DNA of 64,000 bases from the NCBI GenBank assembly GCA_021801025.1, contig JAJYYK010000003.1, positions 62,001 to 126,000 of the forward strand, given 5' to 3'. The notes below the pieces were generated by a model that worked only from the letters and a program-made list of their open reading frames with translations, had not been told where the DNA came from and did no database searches. Made by a program: the position numbers and the translations under genes. This document shows, one piece after another, positions 44,891 to 54,737 of the stretch. The first letter of the stretch is position 1; the number at the start of each line of letters is the position of its first letter. This DNA is from Pseudomonadota bacterium (lineage in GTDB: Bacteria; Pseudomonadota; Gammaproteobacteria; Burkholderiales; Sulfuriferulaceae).

Positions 44891-47191
44891 ATGATTAAAC
44901 TATTTTCTCGAACTCGCCCGGCGGAAAAACGTGCCTATGCAGTCAATCGCGCTCAAGCAACCCATCGTCTGCTGCATGGCGCTGGCGGTGTGTTGGGTAT
45001 CCTTCTGACTGTTGCACTTACACTGGTTTTACTGACCTATACACCTACAGATCCAGGGTGGTCTCACAACAGCGGTCAACCGGCACACAATCTGGCTGGC
45101 GCACCAGGCGCTTATTTGGCTGATGGACTGCTCAGCGTATTTGGATTTTCTGCTTACTGGTGGACAGCGCTCGGCGCCATGCTGGCCTGGCGCACGATGC
45201 GCGATAATTTTGGTACGGGTAACGCCACACCCACGACAGCACGCCGTTCTTTTGCCCACGGTGCCGGTTTTGCCTTATTACTCCTGAGCAGTTGCGCGAT
45301 CGAGTCTATACGACTGCACCATTTAGACCGGTTTTTACCCGAAAAATCCGGTGGCATTATCGGCACATTAATCGGGGATGCCTTAACGCATCTGCTGGGA
45401 TTTAACCTCGCAACGCTGGTATTACTGGTGATAATAGCCGTGGCATTGCGCCTTTTCTCAGGCATCTCCTGGACCGCAGCGACAGAAACCACCGGTGCAT
45501 TCCTTGAAAACGGTTTCATTCAGTTACTGGCATGGCATGGGGAGTTGAAGCTGAAATTAATCGGCGCAGACGCCTTGAGACAACGCGAATCAGCCGTGCA
45601 AGCACATCGACAACGTACCGCACACCATGAGCCTGTCATCATCGAACCTGGTTCTCCTGTGATCGAAAAATCCGAACGGGTAGAAATTGAAAAGCAGGCA
45701 CCTTTATTTGTTGAGTTACCCGACTCGCCTTTACCTCCCTTGCATTTACTGGACATCGCCAAGCCCTCTGGCGAGATACCGGCACATGACATTCTGGAAT
45801 TTACTTCGCGACTCATCGAAAGGAAACTAAACGAATTCAATGTCCAAACACGGGTGGTGGCCGCATTGCCCGGCCCCGTGATTACGCGTTATGAAATCGA
45901 ACCTGCCTCAGGTGTCAAAGGCAGCCAGGTGCTGAATCTGTCCAAGGATTTAGCGCGCGCATTGTCCGTGGGCAGTATACGTGTGGTGGAAACCATACCC
46001 GGCAAAACCAGCATGGCACTGGAGTTGCCCAATCCAAAACGCGAGATCGTACGTTTGTCGGAAATTCTGGAATCCAAAATCTATCAAGACTCGCCCAGTC
46101 CGCTCACCCTGGCCATGGGCAAAGACATTGCCGGCAACCCCATCATCGCCGACCTGGCCAAAATGCCGCATGTTCTGGTAGCGGGCACAACGGGCTCCGG
46201 CAAATCGGTCGCCATTAATGCCATGATACTCAGTATCTTGTACAAAGCAGATGCCAGCCAGGTACGGATGATTCTCATTGACCCAAAAATGCTGGAATTA
46301 TCTATCTATAACGACATTCCCCATCTGTTAACCCCGGTGGTCACCGATATGCGTCAAGCCGCCGCTGCGCTCAATTGGTGTGTGGGTGAAATGGAAAATC
46401 GCTATAAACTGATGTCAGCACTGGGCGTCCGTAATCTCGCAGGTTACAACCAGAAATTACAGGAAGCCAAAAAAGCGGGCACGCCTTTGCGTCACCCCTT
46501 CCCGCTCAACCCTGCCGAACCTGAACCACTGGAAAATCTGCCCTTACTGGTGGTGGTCATCGACGAATTAGCAGATTTAATGATGGTGGCAGGAAAAGCG
46601 GTAGAGCAACTGATCGCCCGACTGGCACAAAAAGCCCGCGCCTCCGGCATTCATCTTATTCTGGCCACTCAGCGCCCATCGGTTGATGTGATTACCGGCC
46701 TCATCAAAGCCAATGTCCCCACCCGCGTAGCGTTCCAGGTATCGAGCAAAATCGATTCACGCACCATACTCGATCAAATGGGCGCCGAAGCACTGCTTGG
46801 ACAAGGCGACATGCTGTATTTACCGCCCGGAACCGGTTACCCGCAACGGGTACACGGCGCTTTTGTGGCCGATCACGAAGTACATAAAGTGGTCAATTAT
46901 CTCAAAAGTCTCGGTGCGCCGCACTATCAGCTCGGCATCCTCGAAACGGCAACAGGCTCAGATGAAAATGAAGACCATTCAAACAGCGATGCTGAATCCG
47001 ACCCGCTATATGATGAAGCGGTGGCCCTGGTGCTTAAAAGTCGCCGCGCTTCGATTTCCTGGGTACAACGTGAATTACGCATCGGCTACAACCGCGCAGC
47101 CCGTTTAATTGAAGCCATGGAAAAAGCGGGGCTGGTCAGTGCGCAACAAGGCAATGGCAACCGTGAAGTCATTCTTCCCAACCAGGAATAA
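44891..47191 (+). CDS. ftsK: DNA translocase FtsK
   Basis: This 766-residue protein has four likely transmembrane helices in the first 190 residues ([18 protein letters not shown] and others), a short linker, and the motor: alpha domain with [17 protein letters not shown], Walker [16 protein letters not shown] near residue 435, Walker [19 protein letters not shown], and a C-terminal winged-helix gamma domain ([23 protein letters not shown]) that reads KOPS sequences. It pumps chromosomal DNA at the division septum. The linker is much shorter than in E. coli, as in other betaproteobacteria. Confidence 0.97.
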   Translation: MIKLFSRTRPAEKRAYAVNRAQATHRLLHGAGGVLGILLTVALTLVLLTYTPTDPGWSHNSGQPAHNLAGAPGAYLADGLLSVFGFSAYWWTALGAMLAWRTMRDNFGTGNATPTTARRSFAHGAGFALLLLSSCAIESIRLHHLDRFLPEKSGGIIGTLIGDALTHLLGFNLATLVLLVIIAVALRLFSGISWTAATETTGAFLENGFIQLLAWHGELKLKLIGADALRQRESAVQAHRQRTAHHEPVIIEPGSPVIEKSERVEIEKQAPLFVELPDSPLPPLHLLDIAKPSGEIPAHDILEFTSRLIERKLNEFNVQTRVVAALPGPVITRYEIEPASGVKGSQVLNLSKDLARALSVGSIRVVETIPGKTSMALELPNPKREIVRLSEILESKIYQDSPSPLTLAMGKDIAGNPIIADLAKMPHVLVAGTTGSGKSVAINAMILSILYKADASQVRMILIDPKMLELSIYNDIPHLLTPVVTDMRQAAAALNWCVGEMENRYKLMSALGVRNLAGYNQKLQEAKKAGTPLRHPFPLNPAEPEPLENLPLLVVVIDELADLMMVAGKAVEQLIARLAQKARASGIHLILATQRPSVDVITGLIKANVPTRVAFQVSSKIDSRTILDQMGAEALLGQGDMLYLPPGTGYPQRVHGAFVADHEVHKVVNYLKSLGAPHYQLGILETATGSDENEDHSNSDAESDPLYDEAVALVLKSRRASISWVQRELRIGYNRAARLIEAMEKAGLVSAQQGNGNREVILPNQE

Positions 47192-47197
47192 AACCTT

Positions 47198-47812
47198 ATG
47201 AAATTAATTTTGATCCTCGCCTTGTTCAGTCTGTCGTCTTCTGCTTCTGCCAACGGTATCGATGTATTGCACGCTTTCATTGCTGACACCCACACTGCAC
47301 AAGCGCAGTTCACCCAAACCGTGTATGACCGGCACCATGCTGTTCGGCAACAGTCCAGCGGCAGCATGGCGTTTTCGCGCCCGAGTAAATTTCGTTGGGT
47401 ATATCAGAAACCCTATGCGCAAATTATCGTCGGGGATGGCAAAAAAATTTACCTCTATGACGAAGACTTATCCCAAGTCACCATCAAAAGCATGAATCAT
47501 GCCTTGGGTAGCAGCCCGGCAGCCCTGCTTGCTGGCGACAATGCCGTTGAAAAATACTACCAATTCAGTGATTCCGGTAACCACGGCGACCTGACCAGCC
47601 TGATTGCCACCCCCAAAGACAAAGAAAGCCCCTATCAACACATCGAAATGGACTTTGATCACACACAACTGGTGCGTTTAATCATTCAGGACAATTTTGG
47701 CACGACCACTGAACTGAATTTGAATCACTGGGTGCGCAATCCAAAACTGCCGGCCAGCGATTTCACCTTCACCCCCCCTGCGGGCGTAGATGTGGTATCT
47801 GATCAGCCGTGA
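47198..47812 (+). CDS. lolA: outer-membrane lipoprotein carrier LolA
   Basis: This 204-residue periplasmic protein has a signal peptide (MKLILILALFSLSSSASA) and the LolA pattern: AQAQFTQTVYDRHHAVRQQSSGSMAFSRPSKFRWVYQKPY, then IYLYDEDLSQVTIKSMNHALGSSPAALLAG, ending FTPPAGVDVV. It moves lipoproteins from LolCDE to LolB. It follows ftsK by 6 bases and overlaps rarA (GTGA). Confidence 0.95.
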   Translation: MKLILILALFSLSSSASANGIDVLHAFIADTHTAQAQFTQTVYDRHHAVRQQSSGSMAFSRPSKFRWVYQKPYAQIIVGDGKKIYLYDEDLSQVTIKSMNHALGSSPAALLAGDNAVEKYYQFSDSGNHGDLTSLIATPKDKESPYQHIEMDFDHTQLVRLIIQDNFGTTTELNLNHWVRNPKLPASDFTFTPPAGVDVVSDQP

Positions 47813-49128
47813 ACAGGTCTTTATTCCCGCCTGCAGAAATGTATGTGCCCCTGGCGGAACAATTGCGGCCTCAAACGCTGCGTGAGGTGATCGGTCAGCA
47901 CCATCTGCTTGACGCCGGACAAGTATTAAGCATTGCTTTTTCCAGCCACCGCGCGCATTCCATGATTCTGTGGGGACCACCCGGCGTAGGGAAAACCACT
48001 TTGGCACGCTTGGCCGCGACAGAATTTGATTGCAACTTTATTGCAATGTCTGCCGTGATGGCTGGGGTGAAAGACATTCGTACCGCCGTCGAATCAGCAC
48101 AACACATGCGCGAGCAATATGGCCGGCAAACTTTATTGTTCATCGACGAAATTCACCGCTTTAACAAAGCGCAACAGGATGCCTTGCTGCCCTACATCGA
48201 ATCGGGTCTGGTCATTTTTATCGGTGCCACCACAGAGAACCCATCATTTGAAGTCAATGCCGCCCTGCTTTCACGCGCGCAAGTGTATGTACTCAAACCT
48301 CTCGACGACACAGACTTGCGTCAATTACTTTCACGCGTGCATGACAAGGCGCTGTCCCATTTGAGTTTTGAAGAGTCCGCCATTGAAAGTCTCATTCGGC
48401 TGGCTGACGGTGATGCACGGCGGTTGTTAAATGTGTTGGAACAACTCAATGCCGCCGCACAAACCCAGCATTTTCGCCATATTGATCAAGCCGTACTCAA
48501 CCAGGTCACAACCAGTAACCCACGCCGCTTTGACAATGGTGGAGACAATTTTTACGACCAAATTTCTGCCCTGCACAAATCAGTTCGCGGTTCACACCCT
48601 GATGCCGCACTTTATTGGCTCATGCGCATGCTGGATGGCGGTGCAGACCCACGCTATCTGGCGCGCCGCATCATTCGTATGGCTTGGGAAGACATCGGCC
48701 TGGCAGATCCGCGTGCGATGCAAATCACCAATGAAGCCGCGCAAACCTATGAACGCCTCGGCTCTCCAGAAGGGGAGCTGGCCTTGGGACAAGCAGTGAT
48801 TTACCTGGCCATTGCCGCCAAAAGCAATGCGGGATACAACGCAGTTAATCAGGCAAAAGCGTTCGTCAAACAAGACCGCTCACGCGAGGTGCCTGTCCAT
48901 CTGCGCAACGCGCCTACACCACTTATGAAAGACTTGGGATATGGCCAAGCCTACCGCTATGCTCACGAAGAACCTGATGCCTATGCGGCGGGTGAAACCT
49001 ATTTGCCAGAAGGCATGGAAGAGCCGCGCTGGTATCAACCCGTAGCACGCGGCCTGGAAACAAAAATTGCTGAAAAACTGGCCGAATTACGTCGAGCCGA
49101 TGATGAAGCACAGGACAGATCAGGGTAA
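47809..49128 (+). CDS. rarA: replication-associated recombination protein RarA (MgsA)
   Basis: This 439-residue AAA+ protein starts at GTG overlapping the lolA stop. It shows RPQTLREVIGQHHLLDAG, Walker A GPPGVGKTTLARLAA near residue 56, Walker B LLFIDEIHRFNKAQQDALLP and the clamp-loader-like Arg finger region ALLSRAQVYVL. The C-terminal part has RGSHPDAALYWLMRMLDGGADPRYLARR, typical of RarA. It acts at stalled replication forks. This is the end of the ftsK-lolA-rarA run. Confidence 0.96.
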   Translation: MNRSLFPPAEMYVPLAEQLRPQTLREVIGQHHLLDAGQVLSIAFSSHRAHSMILWGPPGVGKTTLARLAATEFDCNFIAMSAVMAGVKDIRTAVESAQHMREQYGRQTLLFIDEIHRFNKAQQDALLPYIESGLVIFIGATTENPSFEVNAALLSRAQVYVLKPLDDTDLRQLLSRVHDKALSHLSFEESAIESLIRLADGDARRLLNVLEQLNAAAQTQHFRHIDQAVLNQVTTSNPRRFDNGGDNFYDQISALHKSVRGSHPDAALYWLMRMLDGGADPRYLARRIIRMAWEDIGLADPRAMQITNEAAQTYERLGSPEGELALGQAVIYLAIAAKSNAGYNAVNQAKAFVKQDRSREVPVHLRNAPTPLMKDLGYGQAYRYAHEEPDAYAAGETYLPEGMEEPRWYQPVARGLETKIAEKLAELRRADDEAQDRSG

Positions 49129-49136
49129 AACGGGTA

Positions 49137-49394
49137 TTACAAGACAGTGTTCGTTACCTGTATTGAGTGACGCGCCGATTCCAAAGCCTCCTGCAAACTG
49201 TCCTCAGACAACGCATTGAGCGATTCCGCCAACATTTCCGCCCCATTCCAGTTGGCTTTGGGCAACTGCAGGCTGTCCAATTTTTGGACAAACAGGGCTG
49301 CAGCACCGCTCACCCGCAGCAAACTTTCCCGCTCACGCATGAGCATCTCAATCTCCCGGCGTAACATCGCAATTTCTTGTTGACTTTGTGGCAT
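49137..49394 (-). CDS. small coiled-coil protein of unknown function
   Basis: The ATG at 49394 follows AGGGAGCTCGTT and gives 85 residues. An N-terminal coiled coil (QQEIAMLRREIEMLMRERESLLRV) is followed by a hydrophobic patch and helices (AAALFVQKLDSLQLP, AEMLAESLNALSEDSLQEALESA). There is no signal or membrane segment. It lies 62 bases downstream of the ERCC4 nuclease gene on the same strand and may be its partner; no family is recognised. Confidence 0.78.
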   Translation of the reverse strand: MPQSQQEIAMLRREIEMLMRERESLLRVSGAAALFVQKLDSLQLPKANWNGAEMLAESLNALSEDSLQEALESARHSIQVTNTVL

Positions 49395-49456
49395 AACGAG
49401 CTCCCTTTGTTTTTTATACTTTTCCAGTTTAAAACCCCGACAATTCAATGCCAGTA

Positions 49457-50122
49457 TTATGTTTTCACCATATATGGCGCATCCAGTATCTTGCGCACAC
49501 GTTGCGCCAGAGGCAATCCGATGACCGGTGCCAATTGTTCTGCCGACGCAGCAAATACCGCACCGGCATGACCAAACTGCGTCAACAAAGCTTGCGCCAG
49601 CAGAGGGTTGATGCCAGGTAAACCTTCTACCACGTACATTTGCGCACTGCGTGGATCAAATGGTTTACCATTACGCAACACAGGCAGTGCGGGTAAACCG
49701 TGCTGCGCAGCATTGGCCATGGCAAACAACAACTCCGCTGTATACCCTTCACTCGCGCTGGGTACCAAAGACACGCCCTGCTCTACCGTCATCCAGGCAA
49801 GGGCTTCCCGCATGCGTTGCGGATCACTGTGAAAACGCCCGGTAAACAAATCTCCTTCTACAATATACACTGCCCGGTCTGCACTGGATTTGAGCTTGGC
49901 TACCTCACCGAACAAACGCTTGTCCATGATCGCCAAATTAAAATCCATGGCGGATTTGCGTTCCACACGCAGCCCGCCACCCAAATCGAAATCACCGCAA
50001 TCCAGCTCATCCTCTTGCAAAGACAGCCCGTTGAAACTGCCTGGATAGGTATTCCAATGTATCAAAACCCCCGACTGAGTTTCACGGGGATGGTAGCGAA
50101 TGGGCGTTAAAAGTTGATTCAT
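49457..50122 (-). CDS. XPF/ERCC4-type nuclease with a helix-hairpin-helix end
   Basis: This 221-residue protein has an ERCC4 nuclease domain with the catalytic pattern of XPF/Mus81/Hef: CGDFDL (residues 42-47), RVERKSAMDF (ERK at 54-56, Asp60), and then DKRLFGEVAKLKSSADRAVYIVEGD. A C-terminal helix-hairpin-helix region follows (VVEGLPGINPLLAQALLTQFG, LAPVIGLPLAQRVRKIL). There is no helicase domain. XPF-like enzymes cut branched DNA on one strand; small bacterial versions are uncommon and uncharacterised as far as I know. All catalytic residues are present. Its function in repair or in mobile-element defence is inference. Confidence 0.88.
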   Translation of the reverse strand: MNQLLTPIRYHPRETQSGVLIHWNTYPGSFNGLSLQEDELDCGDFDLGGGLRVERKSAMDFNLAIMDKRLFGEVAKLKSSADRAVYIVEGDLFTGRFHSDPQRMREALAWMTVEQGVSLVPSASEGYTAELLFAMANAAQHGLPALPVLRNGKPFDPRSAQMYVVEGLPGINPLLAQALLTQFGHAGAVFAASAEQLAPVIGLPLAQRVRKILDAPYMVKT

Positions 50123-50238
50123 GAAACTCGACCTATAGTAAACTGTCTATTTGAGGAAGTAATCGGTGAAATTGTCCGTCAAGGCATTTTGGATGGATGG
50201 ACGGTCAGCTTGCAAAATTTTGGTCTTTGGAGTTTAGC

Positions 50239-50682
50239 ATGATACGTCTATGGGTTTTGATGATTATCAGTGGCATGACAAGCACTGCCTTCGCCGACTT
50301 TGACCCTGCGGGACCAGCCGTGGACTGGAGAGGCCAAATCGTTTCTCAAGCGCCTCAAAATGAGGACACTTGTTTTACCCTGCGTCGTTCGCAGCAGGAC
50401 ACGCCCCCCAACACACCCGAAACCTTCGAGGCTTGCGCCTTCGGCAGTTACAATTCCGACAAATTTCAAGCCGGACACTGGCTGGAAGTGCGCGGCATTT
50501 TGCAACCCAAAAATTTAAATGACTTGCCTTGGGTGGGTGCCGCCAATGCCATACCGACTCAAGATCCCGACATACCGGTCATGTATCCTGACCCCATGTT
50601 CTATCCAGCGCCATTCGGCCCATTTGGCAACCCCATGATGTACCCAGGCGGTTTTTCCTATGGCATGTCCTATCCATTTTAA
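50239..50682 (+). CDS. exported small protein, possibly OB-fold (Slp- or YgiW-like)
   Basis: The ATG at 50239 follows GGAGTTTAGC; an upstream in-frame ATG (50197) lacks a site. The 147-residue product has a signal peptide (LWVLMIISGMTSTAFA), then PAVDWRGQIVSQAPQNEDTCFTLRR, ACAFGSYNSDKFQAGHWLEVRGILQP, a pattern like Slp-type or YgiW-type OB-folds (G-I / W-EV-G). The C-terminal 45 residues are rich in Pro, Met, Tyr, Phe and Gly. The family call is weak. It overlaps the SemiSWEET gene by 23 bases. Confidence 0.75.
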   Translation: MIRLWVLMIISGMTSTAFADFDPAGPAVDWRGQIVSQAPQNEDTCFTLRRSQQDTPPNTPETFEACAFGSYNSDKFQAGHWLEVRGILQPKNLNDLPWVGAANAIPTQDPDIPVMYPDPMFYPAPFGPFGNPMMYPGGFSYGMSYPF

Positions 50683-50962
50683 TCTGCCTGTGATCACGAT
50701 TAACCTCATCGGCACATTGGCCGGTGCCCTCACCACCATCGCCTTTGTTCCCCAGGTAGTGCGCATTTGGCGCACACAACACGCTGACGACATTTCGACC
50801 AGCATGTTTGTGATTTTCATCACTGGAATCATGCTGTGGCTGTGGTACGGCATCAGGCTCAACGCGTGGCCAATTATCATTGCCAACAGCATCACCCTCG
50901 GTTTGGCGAGCATGATTTTAGTGCTTAAATTCCACTTTCACAGCAAACGGCAGAAAAATTGA
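50660..50962 (+). CDS. SemiSWEET-type sugar transporter (MtN3/saliva repeat)
   Basis: This 100-residue membrane protein has three transmembrane helices and the SemiSWEET/PQ-loop pattern: IGTLAGALTTIAFVPQVVRIWRTQHADDISTSMFVIFITGIMLWLWYGI, then NAWPIIIANSITLGLASMIL. The PQ in FVPQ is the hinge motif. SemiSWEETs work as dimers moving mono- or disaccharides down gradients. ATG 50660 has AGGCGG upstream and overlaps the previous gene; GTG at 50690 is an alternative. Confidence 0.93.
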   Translation: MACPIHFNLPVITINLIGTLAGALTTIAFVPQVVRIWRTQHADDISTSMFVIFITGIMLWLWYGIRLNAWPIIIANSITLGLASMILVLKFHFHSKRQKN

Positions 50963-51010
50963 CCACTGGTCGCCACACTGTCATTTCTCATCCTGACAGG
51001 TTATTTGGGT

Positions 51011-52522
51011 TTAATTAATCGCTTCAGACCTCATTTGCGGGAACAAGATCACATCGCGAATATTGCTGCATTCGGTCAACAACATGACCAGGCGGTCAAT
51101 ACCGATACCGCACCCTGCGGTTGGTGGCAAGCCATGTTCCAGTGCCCGAATGTAATCCGCATCATAATGCATGGCTTCTTCATTACCAGCTTCTTTTTGA
51201 CTGACTTGCGCCAAAAAGCGCTCTGCCTGATCCTCAGGGTCATTGAGCTCCGAAAAACCGTTCGCAATTTCACGTCCGGCAATGAACAGCTCAAAACGTT
51301 CAGTGATGTCGGCCTGCGCATCCGAACGCCGTGCCAAAGGAGACACTTCCGCTGGATAATCAATAATAAAAGTGGGTTGCAACAATAACATTTCGGTTGT
51401 CGCTTCAAAAAAACTCAGTTGTAAACCACCCAAACCATCTGTCGGGGTATATTGCTCTTTTGAATTGGCAAACCAATCCAGCAACCAAACGCGGTCACCC
51501 AGTTGTTCCACGCTGTATTGAGGATGATATTTGCGTACGGCGTCAACGATGCTTAAACGATCAAAGGGCTGAGCAAGGTCGATCATTACACCTTGATGCA
51601 ACACCTGTAGACGCCCGACCGCTTGTTGCGCCACCTCTCGCAGCAAACGCTCAGTAAAGTCCATCATGTAACGGTAATCGCGATAGGCCTCGTAAAATTC
51701 CATCATGGTGAATTCAGGGTTATGTCGGGTAGATAGCCCTTCATTCCTAAAATTTCTGTTGATTTCAAATACCTTTTCAAATCCACCCACCACCAGACGC
51801 TTGAGGTAAAGTTCTGGCGCGATGCGCAGGTACAATTCCATATCCAGAGCATTGTGATGGGTCACAAAAGGCTTGGCTGCCGCACCGCCCGGAATGGGAT
51901 GCATCATGGGGGTCTCCACTTCCAGAAATCCTTGTCCGGTCATCCATTGGCGGATAGCCTGCACAATGCGGGAACGGGCCAAAAATACTTGTCGCGAGGC
52001 ATCATTGGTCATTAAATCCACATACCGTTGACGGTAGGTTTGTTCCTGATTGGTTAAGCCGTGAAACTTTTCCGGTAAAGGTCGCAATGCTTTGACCAAC
52101 AATCGAATTTCATGGGCTTGAACCGTCAATTCATCGGTCTTGGTGCGAAATAAAATCCCTGTTACCCCCACGATGTCGCCCAGATCCCAATGCTTGAATG
52201 CCTGATGCTGAGCCTCACCGACCAAATCATTGCTCAAGTACACCTGCAAACGCCCACTGGAATCCTGTAGCGTGGCAAAACTGGCTTTCCCCATCACCCG
52301 CTTGAGCATCATGCGCCCAGCAAATTGCACCGGAACCGATAACTCGCCCAGAACAAGTTTGTCTGTATTCGCATAACGCGTTTGAATATCGCCAGCGAAA
52401 TCCTTGCGCTCAAAATCATTAGGGAATGCCACGCCTTCCACACGCATTGCAGCCAATTTGGCGCGCCGTTCGGCAATAATCTGATTCTCATCCTGCACAT
52501 TGATTGTTTCTGCGCCACTCAT
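51011..52522 (-). CDS. lysS: lysyl-tRNA synthetase, class II
   Basis: This 503-residue enzyme has the OB-fold anticodon-binding domain (about residues 60-170) and the class II core. Motif 2 is in [25 protein letters not shown] and motif 3 in [29 protein letters not shown]. It charges tRNA-Lys. It lies 3 bases after prfB on the same strand, the conserved prfB-lysS operon order. Confidence 0.98.
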   Translation of the reverse strand: MSGAETINVQDENQIIAERRAKLAAMRVEGVAFPNDFERKDFAGDIQTRYANTDKLVLGELSVPVQFAGRMMLKRVMGKASFATLQDSSGRLQVYLSNDLVGEAQHQAFKHWDLGDIVGVTGILFRTKTDELTVQAHEIRLLVKALRPLPEKFHGLTNQEQTYRQRYVDLMTNDASRQVFLARSRIVQAIRQWMTGQGFLEVETPMMHPIPGGAAAKPFVTHHNALDMELYLRIAPELYLKRLVVGGFEKVFEINRNFRNEGLSTRHNPEFTMMEFYEAYRDYRYMMDFTERLLREVAQQAVGRLQVLHQGVMIDLAQPFDRLSIVDAVRKYHPQYSVEQLGDRVWLLDWFANSKEQYTPTDGLGGLQLSFFEATTEMLLLQPTFIIDYPAEVSPLARRSDAQADITERFELFIAGREIANGFSELNDPEDQAERFLAQVSQKEAGNEEAMHYDADYIRALEHGLPPTAGCGIGIDRLVMLLTECSNIRDVILFPQMRSEAIN

Positions 52523-52525
52523 AAC

Positions 52526-53630
52526 TTAAACCCCTTGTTTCAAACTGGCTTCAATGAACTCATCCAGATCGCCATCGAGCACTTTTTGCGTGTTGGCAAT
52601 CTCCACATTGGTGCGCAAATCCTTGATACGCGATTGATCCAGCACATAAGAACGGATTTGATGTCCCCAGCCTACATCGGACTTCCCTGCCTCAAGTTTG
52701 TCCTGTTCCGCCTGGCGTTTACGCAACTCAGCCTCATACATGCGCGATTTCAACATCGTCATGGCCTCAGCGCGGTTTTTATGTTGTGAACGGTCATTTT
52801 GGCACTGCACCACAATGCCGCTTGGGATATGGGTAATCCGCACCGCTGAATCTGTTTTATTGATGTGCTGCCCACCTGCACCGCTGGCGCGGTAAGTATC
52901 AACACGTAAATCTGCCGGATTGATGTCAATCTCGATGGAATCATCCACTTCCGGGTAAACAAATACGCTGGCAAACGAGGTGTGGCGTCCACCAGAAGAA
53001 TCAAAAGGAGATTTACGCACCAGCCGGTGCACACCCGTTTCGGTACGCAAAAATCCGTAAGCATACTCGCCATCCACCCGAATCGAGGCCGATTTCACAC
53101 CCGCCACATCACCGTCTGACACTTCCAGCAATTCAGCCTTAAAGCCCTTGCGCTCGCAATAACGCAAATACTGACGCAATAGCATAGATGCCCAGTCACA
53201 CGCTTCCGTCCCGCCCGCACCCGATTGAATATCAATAAAACAATTGTTGGAGTCCATCGGGTTAGAGAACATGCGTTTAAACTCCATGCTCGACACCTGC
53301 ACATCCAGCCGATCCGTGTCTTCACCCACTGCAATCAGCGTGTCTTCATCACTTTCATCGCGCGCCATATCAAACAAATCTCGCGTATCGGCCAGATCTT
53401 GTGTGATTTGCTGAATGTTGAGCACCACCGCCTCAAGCGATTTCTTCTCTTTACCCAAGGCCTGCGCGCGCTTGGGATCACTCCAGATGGCCGGATCTTC
53501 GCTTAATGCATTGACTTCTTCTAATCGCAACACCTGATTATCAAAGTCAAAGATACCTCCGTAATGCTGCCACCCTGTCTACCATACCTACGAGCAAACC
53601 ATCAATCTGATTGATACGTTCCGCTTCCAT
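52526..53630 (-). CDS. prfB: peptide chain release factor 2, with programmed +1 frameshift
   Basis: Translation starts at ATG 53630 ([15 protein letters not shown]), reads 27 codons to an in-frame TGA at 53549-53547, and continues in the +1 frame as [20 protein letters not shown] to a total of about 367 residues. The main part has the SPF tripeptide (RKSPFDSSG) that reads UAA and UGA and the GGQ loop ([17 protein letters not shown]) that releases the chain. The start is normal for RF2. The longest single open frame begins at 53533 and misses the N-terminus. Confidence 0.97.
53547..53563 (-). promoter_or_regulatory. RF2 programmed frameshift site
   Basis: Read on the minus strand the site is CGGAGGTATCTTTGAC. 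It contains the internal Shine-Dalgarno-like GGAGG, a 3-base spacer, the slippery CTT and the stop TGA followed by C, as in E. coli prfB (GGGGGTATCTTTGAC). Low RF2 makes ribosomes pause at TGA and slip to +1, so RF2 controls its own synthesis. Confidence 0.97.
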
Positions 53631-53673
53631 TTTGCTCACACCTGTCTGTTACGAAACCGTGAATTATAACAGC

Positions 53674-53811
53674 ATGAAGCCACTGAGCATATTGGGGAAA
53701 TTGATATTTGCAGCAATACCTGAGCCAGTAACAACCTGTATCGCCATCCTGGCAAGCCTTGCATACTTAACTGAAGCCATATATCCTTATCGGGATAAGC
53801 GGGTCCAGTAA
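53674..53811 (+). pseudogene. possible remnant ending in a PEP-CTERM-like tail
   Basis: An open frame ends in IPEPVTTCIAILASLAYL followed by an aromatic stretch and YRDKRVQ. This resembles a PEP-CTERM sorting tail: a PEP motif (53719-53727 encodes PEP), a hydrophobic helix and a basic end. There is no ribosome-binding site and no N-terminal domain, so at best it is the 3' scrap of a lost exosortase substrate gene. The basic cluster is weaker and the spacing longer than normal. Confidence 0.3.
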
Positions 53812-53939
53812 CGAAAAACAATCAATGACCAGGATCGAATCCATAAATCACAAAAAAGTGACTATTGAAGACCTGATTAAAACACACAGCATAGCGCTCA
53901 GCATGCGTCACGAAAATTCAGGGAAGTGACATACTAATT

Positions 53940-54737
53940 ATGGTTGAATTAAGCCTTCTGCAACACATACTGGCCATACTGTCGGGTGCAATCATAGGCT
54001 TCGCCCTTGGTCTCATCGGCGGTGGAGGATCAATTCTGGCGGTCCCCCTGTTATTGTACGTAGTGGGTTATCCCAATCCGCATGTGGTGATTGGCACCAC
54101 TGCATTGGCCGTTTCAGCGAATGCTTATCTGGCCATGATCCCGCATGCACGTGCAGGCAATGTGCGCTGGCGGGCTGCCATCACATTTGCCATACCCGGC
54201 GCGCTGGCCGCGCTGTGCGGTGCGTTGCTGGGGAAACTGGTAAACGGCCACAAATTATTGTTTCTGTTTGCACTGCTGATGCTGGCAGTCGCTTATTTCA
54301 TGGTGCACCCAAGTGCGCAACGCTTGATGAAGCCTTCCCAACACGCTCCTGCACTCGAAAAAACGGCGCTACTAATTGGTGTTGGAACGGCCACAGGCAT
54401 GCTTGCCGGTTTTTTCGGGATAGGCGGCGGCTTTTTGATCGTACCGGGACTCATGCTGGCAACCGGAATGCCTATCCTCAATGCCATTGGCTCTTCACTG
54501 TTTTCAGTGGGTACTTTCGGACTGACCACTGCACTCAGTTACGCCTGGTCCGGATTGCTGGATTGGGGAGTCGCCGCCTTGTTCATCATCGGCGGCGTAT
54601 TGGGGGGGTGGTTAGGCGTCAATCTCGCCACCCGTTTCGGACATCACAAAAACAGGTTAAATCGCATTTTTGCTTTCATTGTGATCGTCACTGCGGTGTA
54701 TATGCTGTACCGCAACATTCAAGCGTTCCATCATTGA
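53940..54737 (+). CDS. TSUP-family permease (TauE/SafE-like)
   Basis: This 265-residue membrane protein has eight probable helices and the two homologous TSUP halves, each with a glycine-rich motif: GFALGLIGGGGSILAVPLLLYVVG near residue 20 and GMLAGFFGIGGGFLIVPGLML near residue 155. TSUP proteins move sulfite, sulfoacetate or other anions across the inner membrane. The substrate is not predictable. The stop codon is directly at the edge of an inverted-repeat element (54737), which may have replaced the original downstream sequence. The start has no strong ribosome-binding site. Confidence 0.93.
   Translation: MVELSLLQHILAILSGAIIGFALGLIGGGGSILAVPLLLYVVGYPNPHVVIGTTALAVSANAYLAMIPHARAGNVRWRAAITFAIPGALAALCGALLGKLVNGHKLLFLFALLMLAVAYFMVHPSAQRLMKPSQHAPALEKTALLIGVGTATGMLAGFFGIGGGFLIVPGLMLATGMPILNAIGSSLFSVGTFGLTTALSYAWSGLLDWGVAALFIIGGVLGGWLGVNLATRFGHHKNRLNRIFAFIVIVTAVYMLYRNIQAFHH

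Noticed and set aside
50197-50238. Upstream ATG extension of the exported small protein
   Set aside because: The internal ATG at 50239 has GGAG at good spacing and directly starts the signal peptide.
53825-53929. 34-codon frame before the TSUP gene (MTRIESINHKKVTIEDLIKT...)
   Set aside because: No ribosome-binding site and no known family; too short to support.
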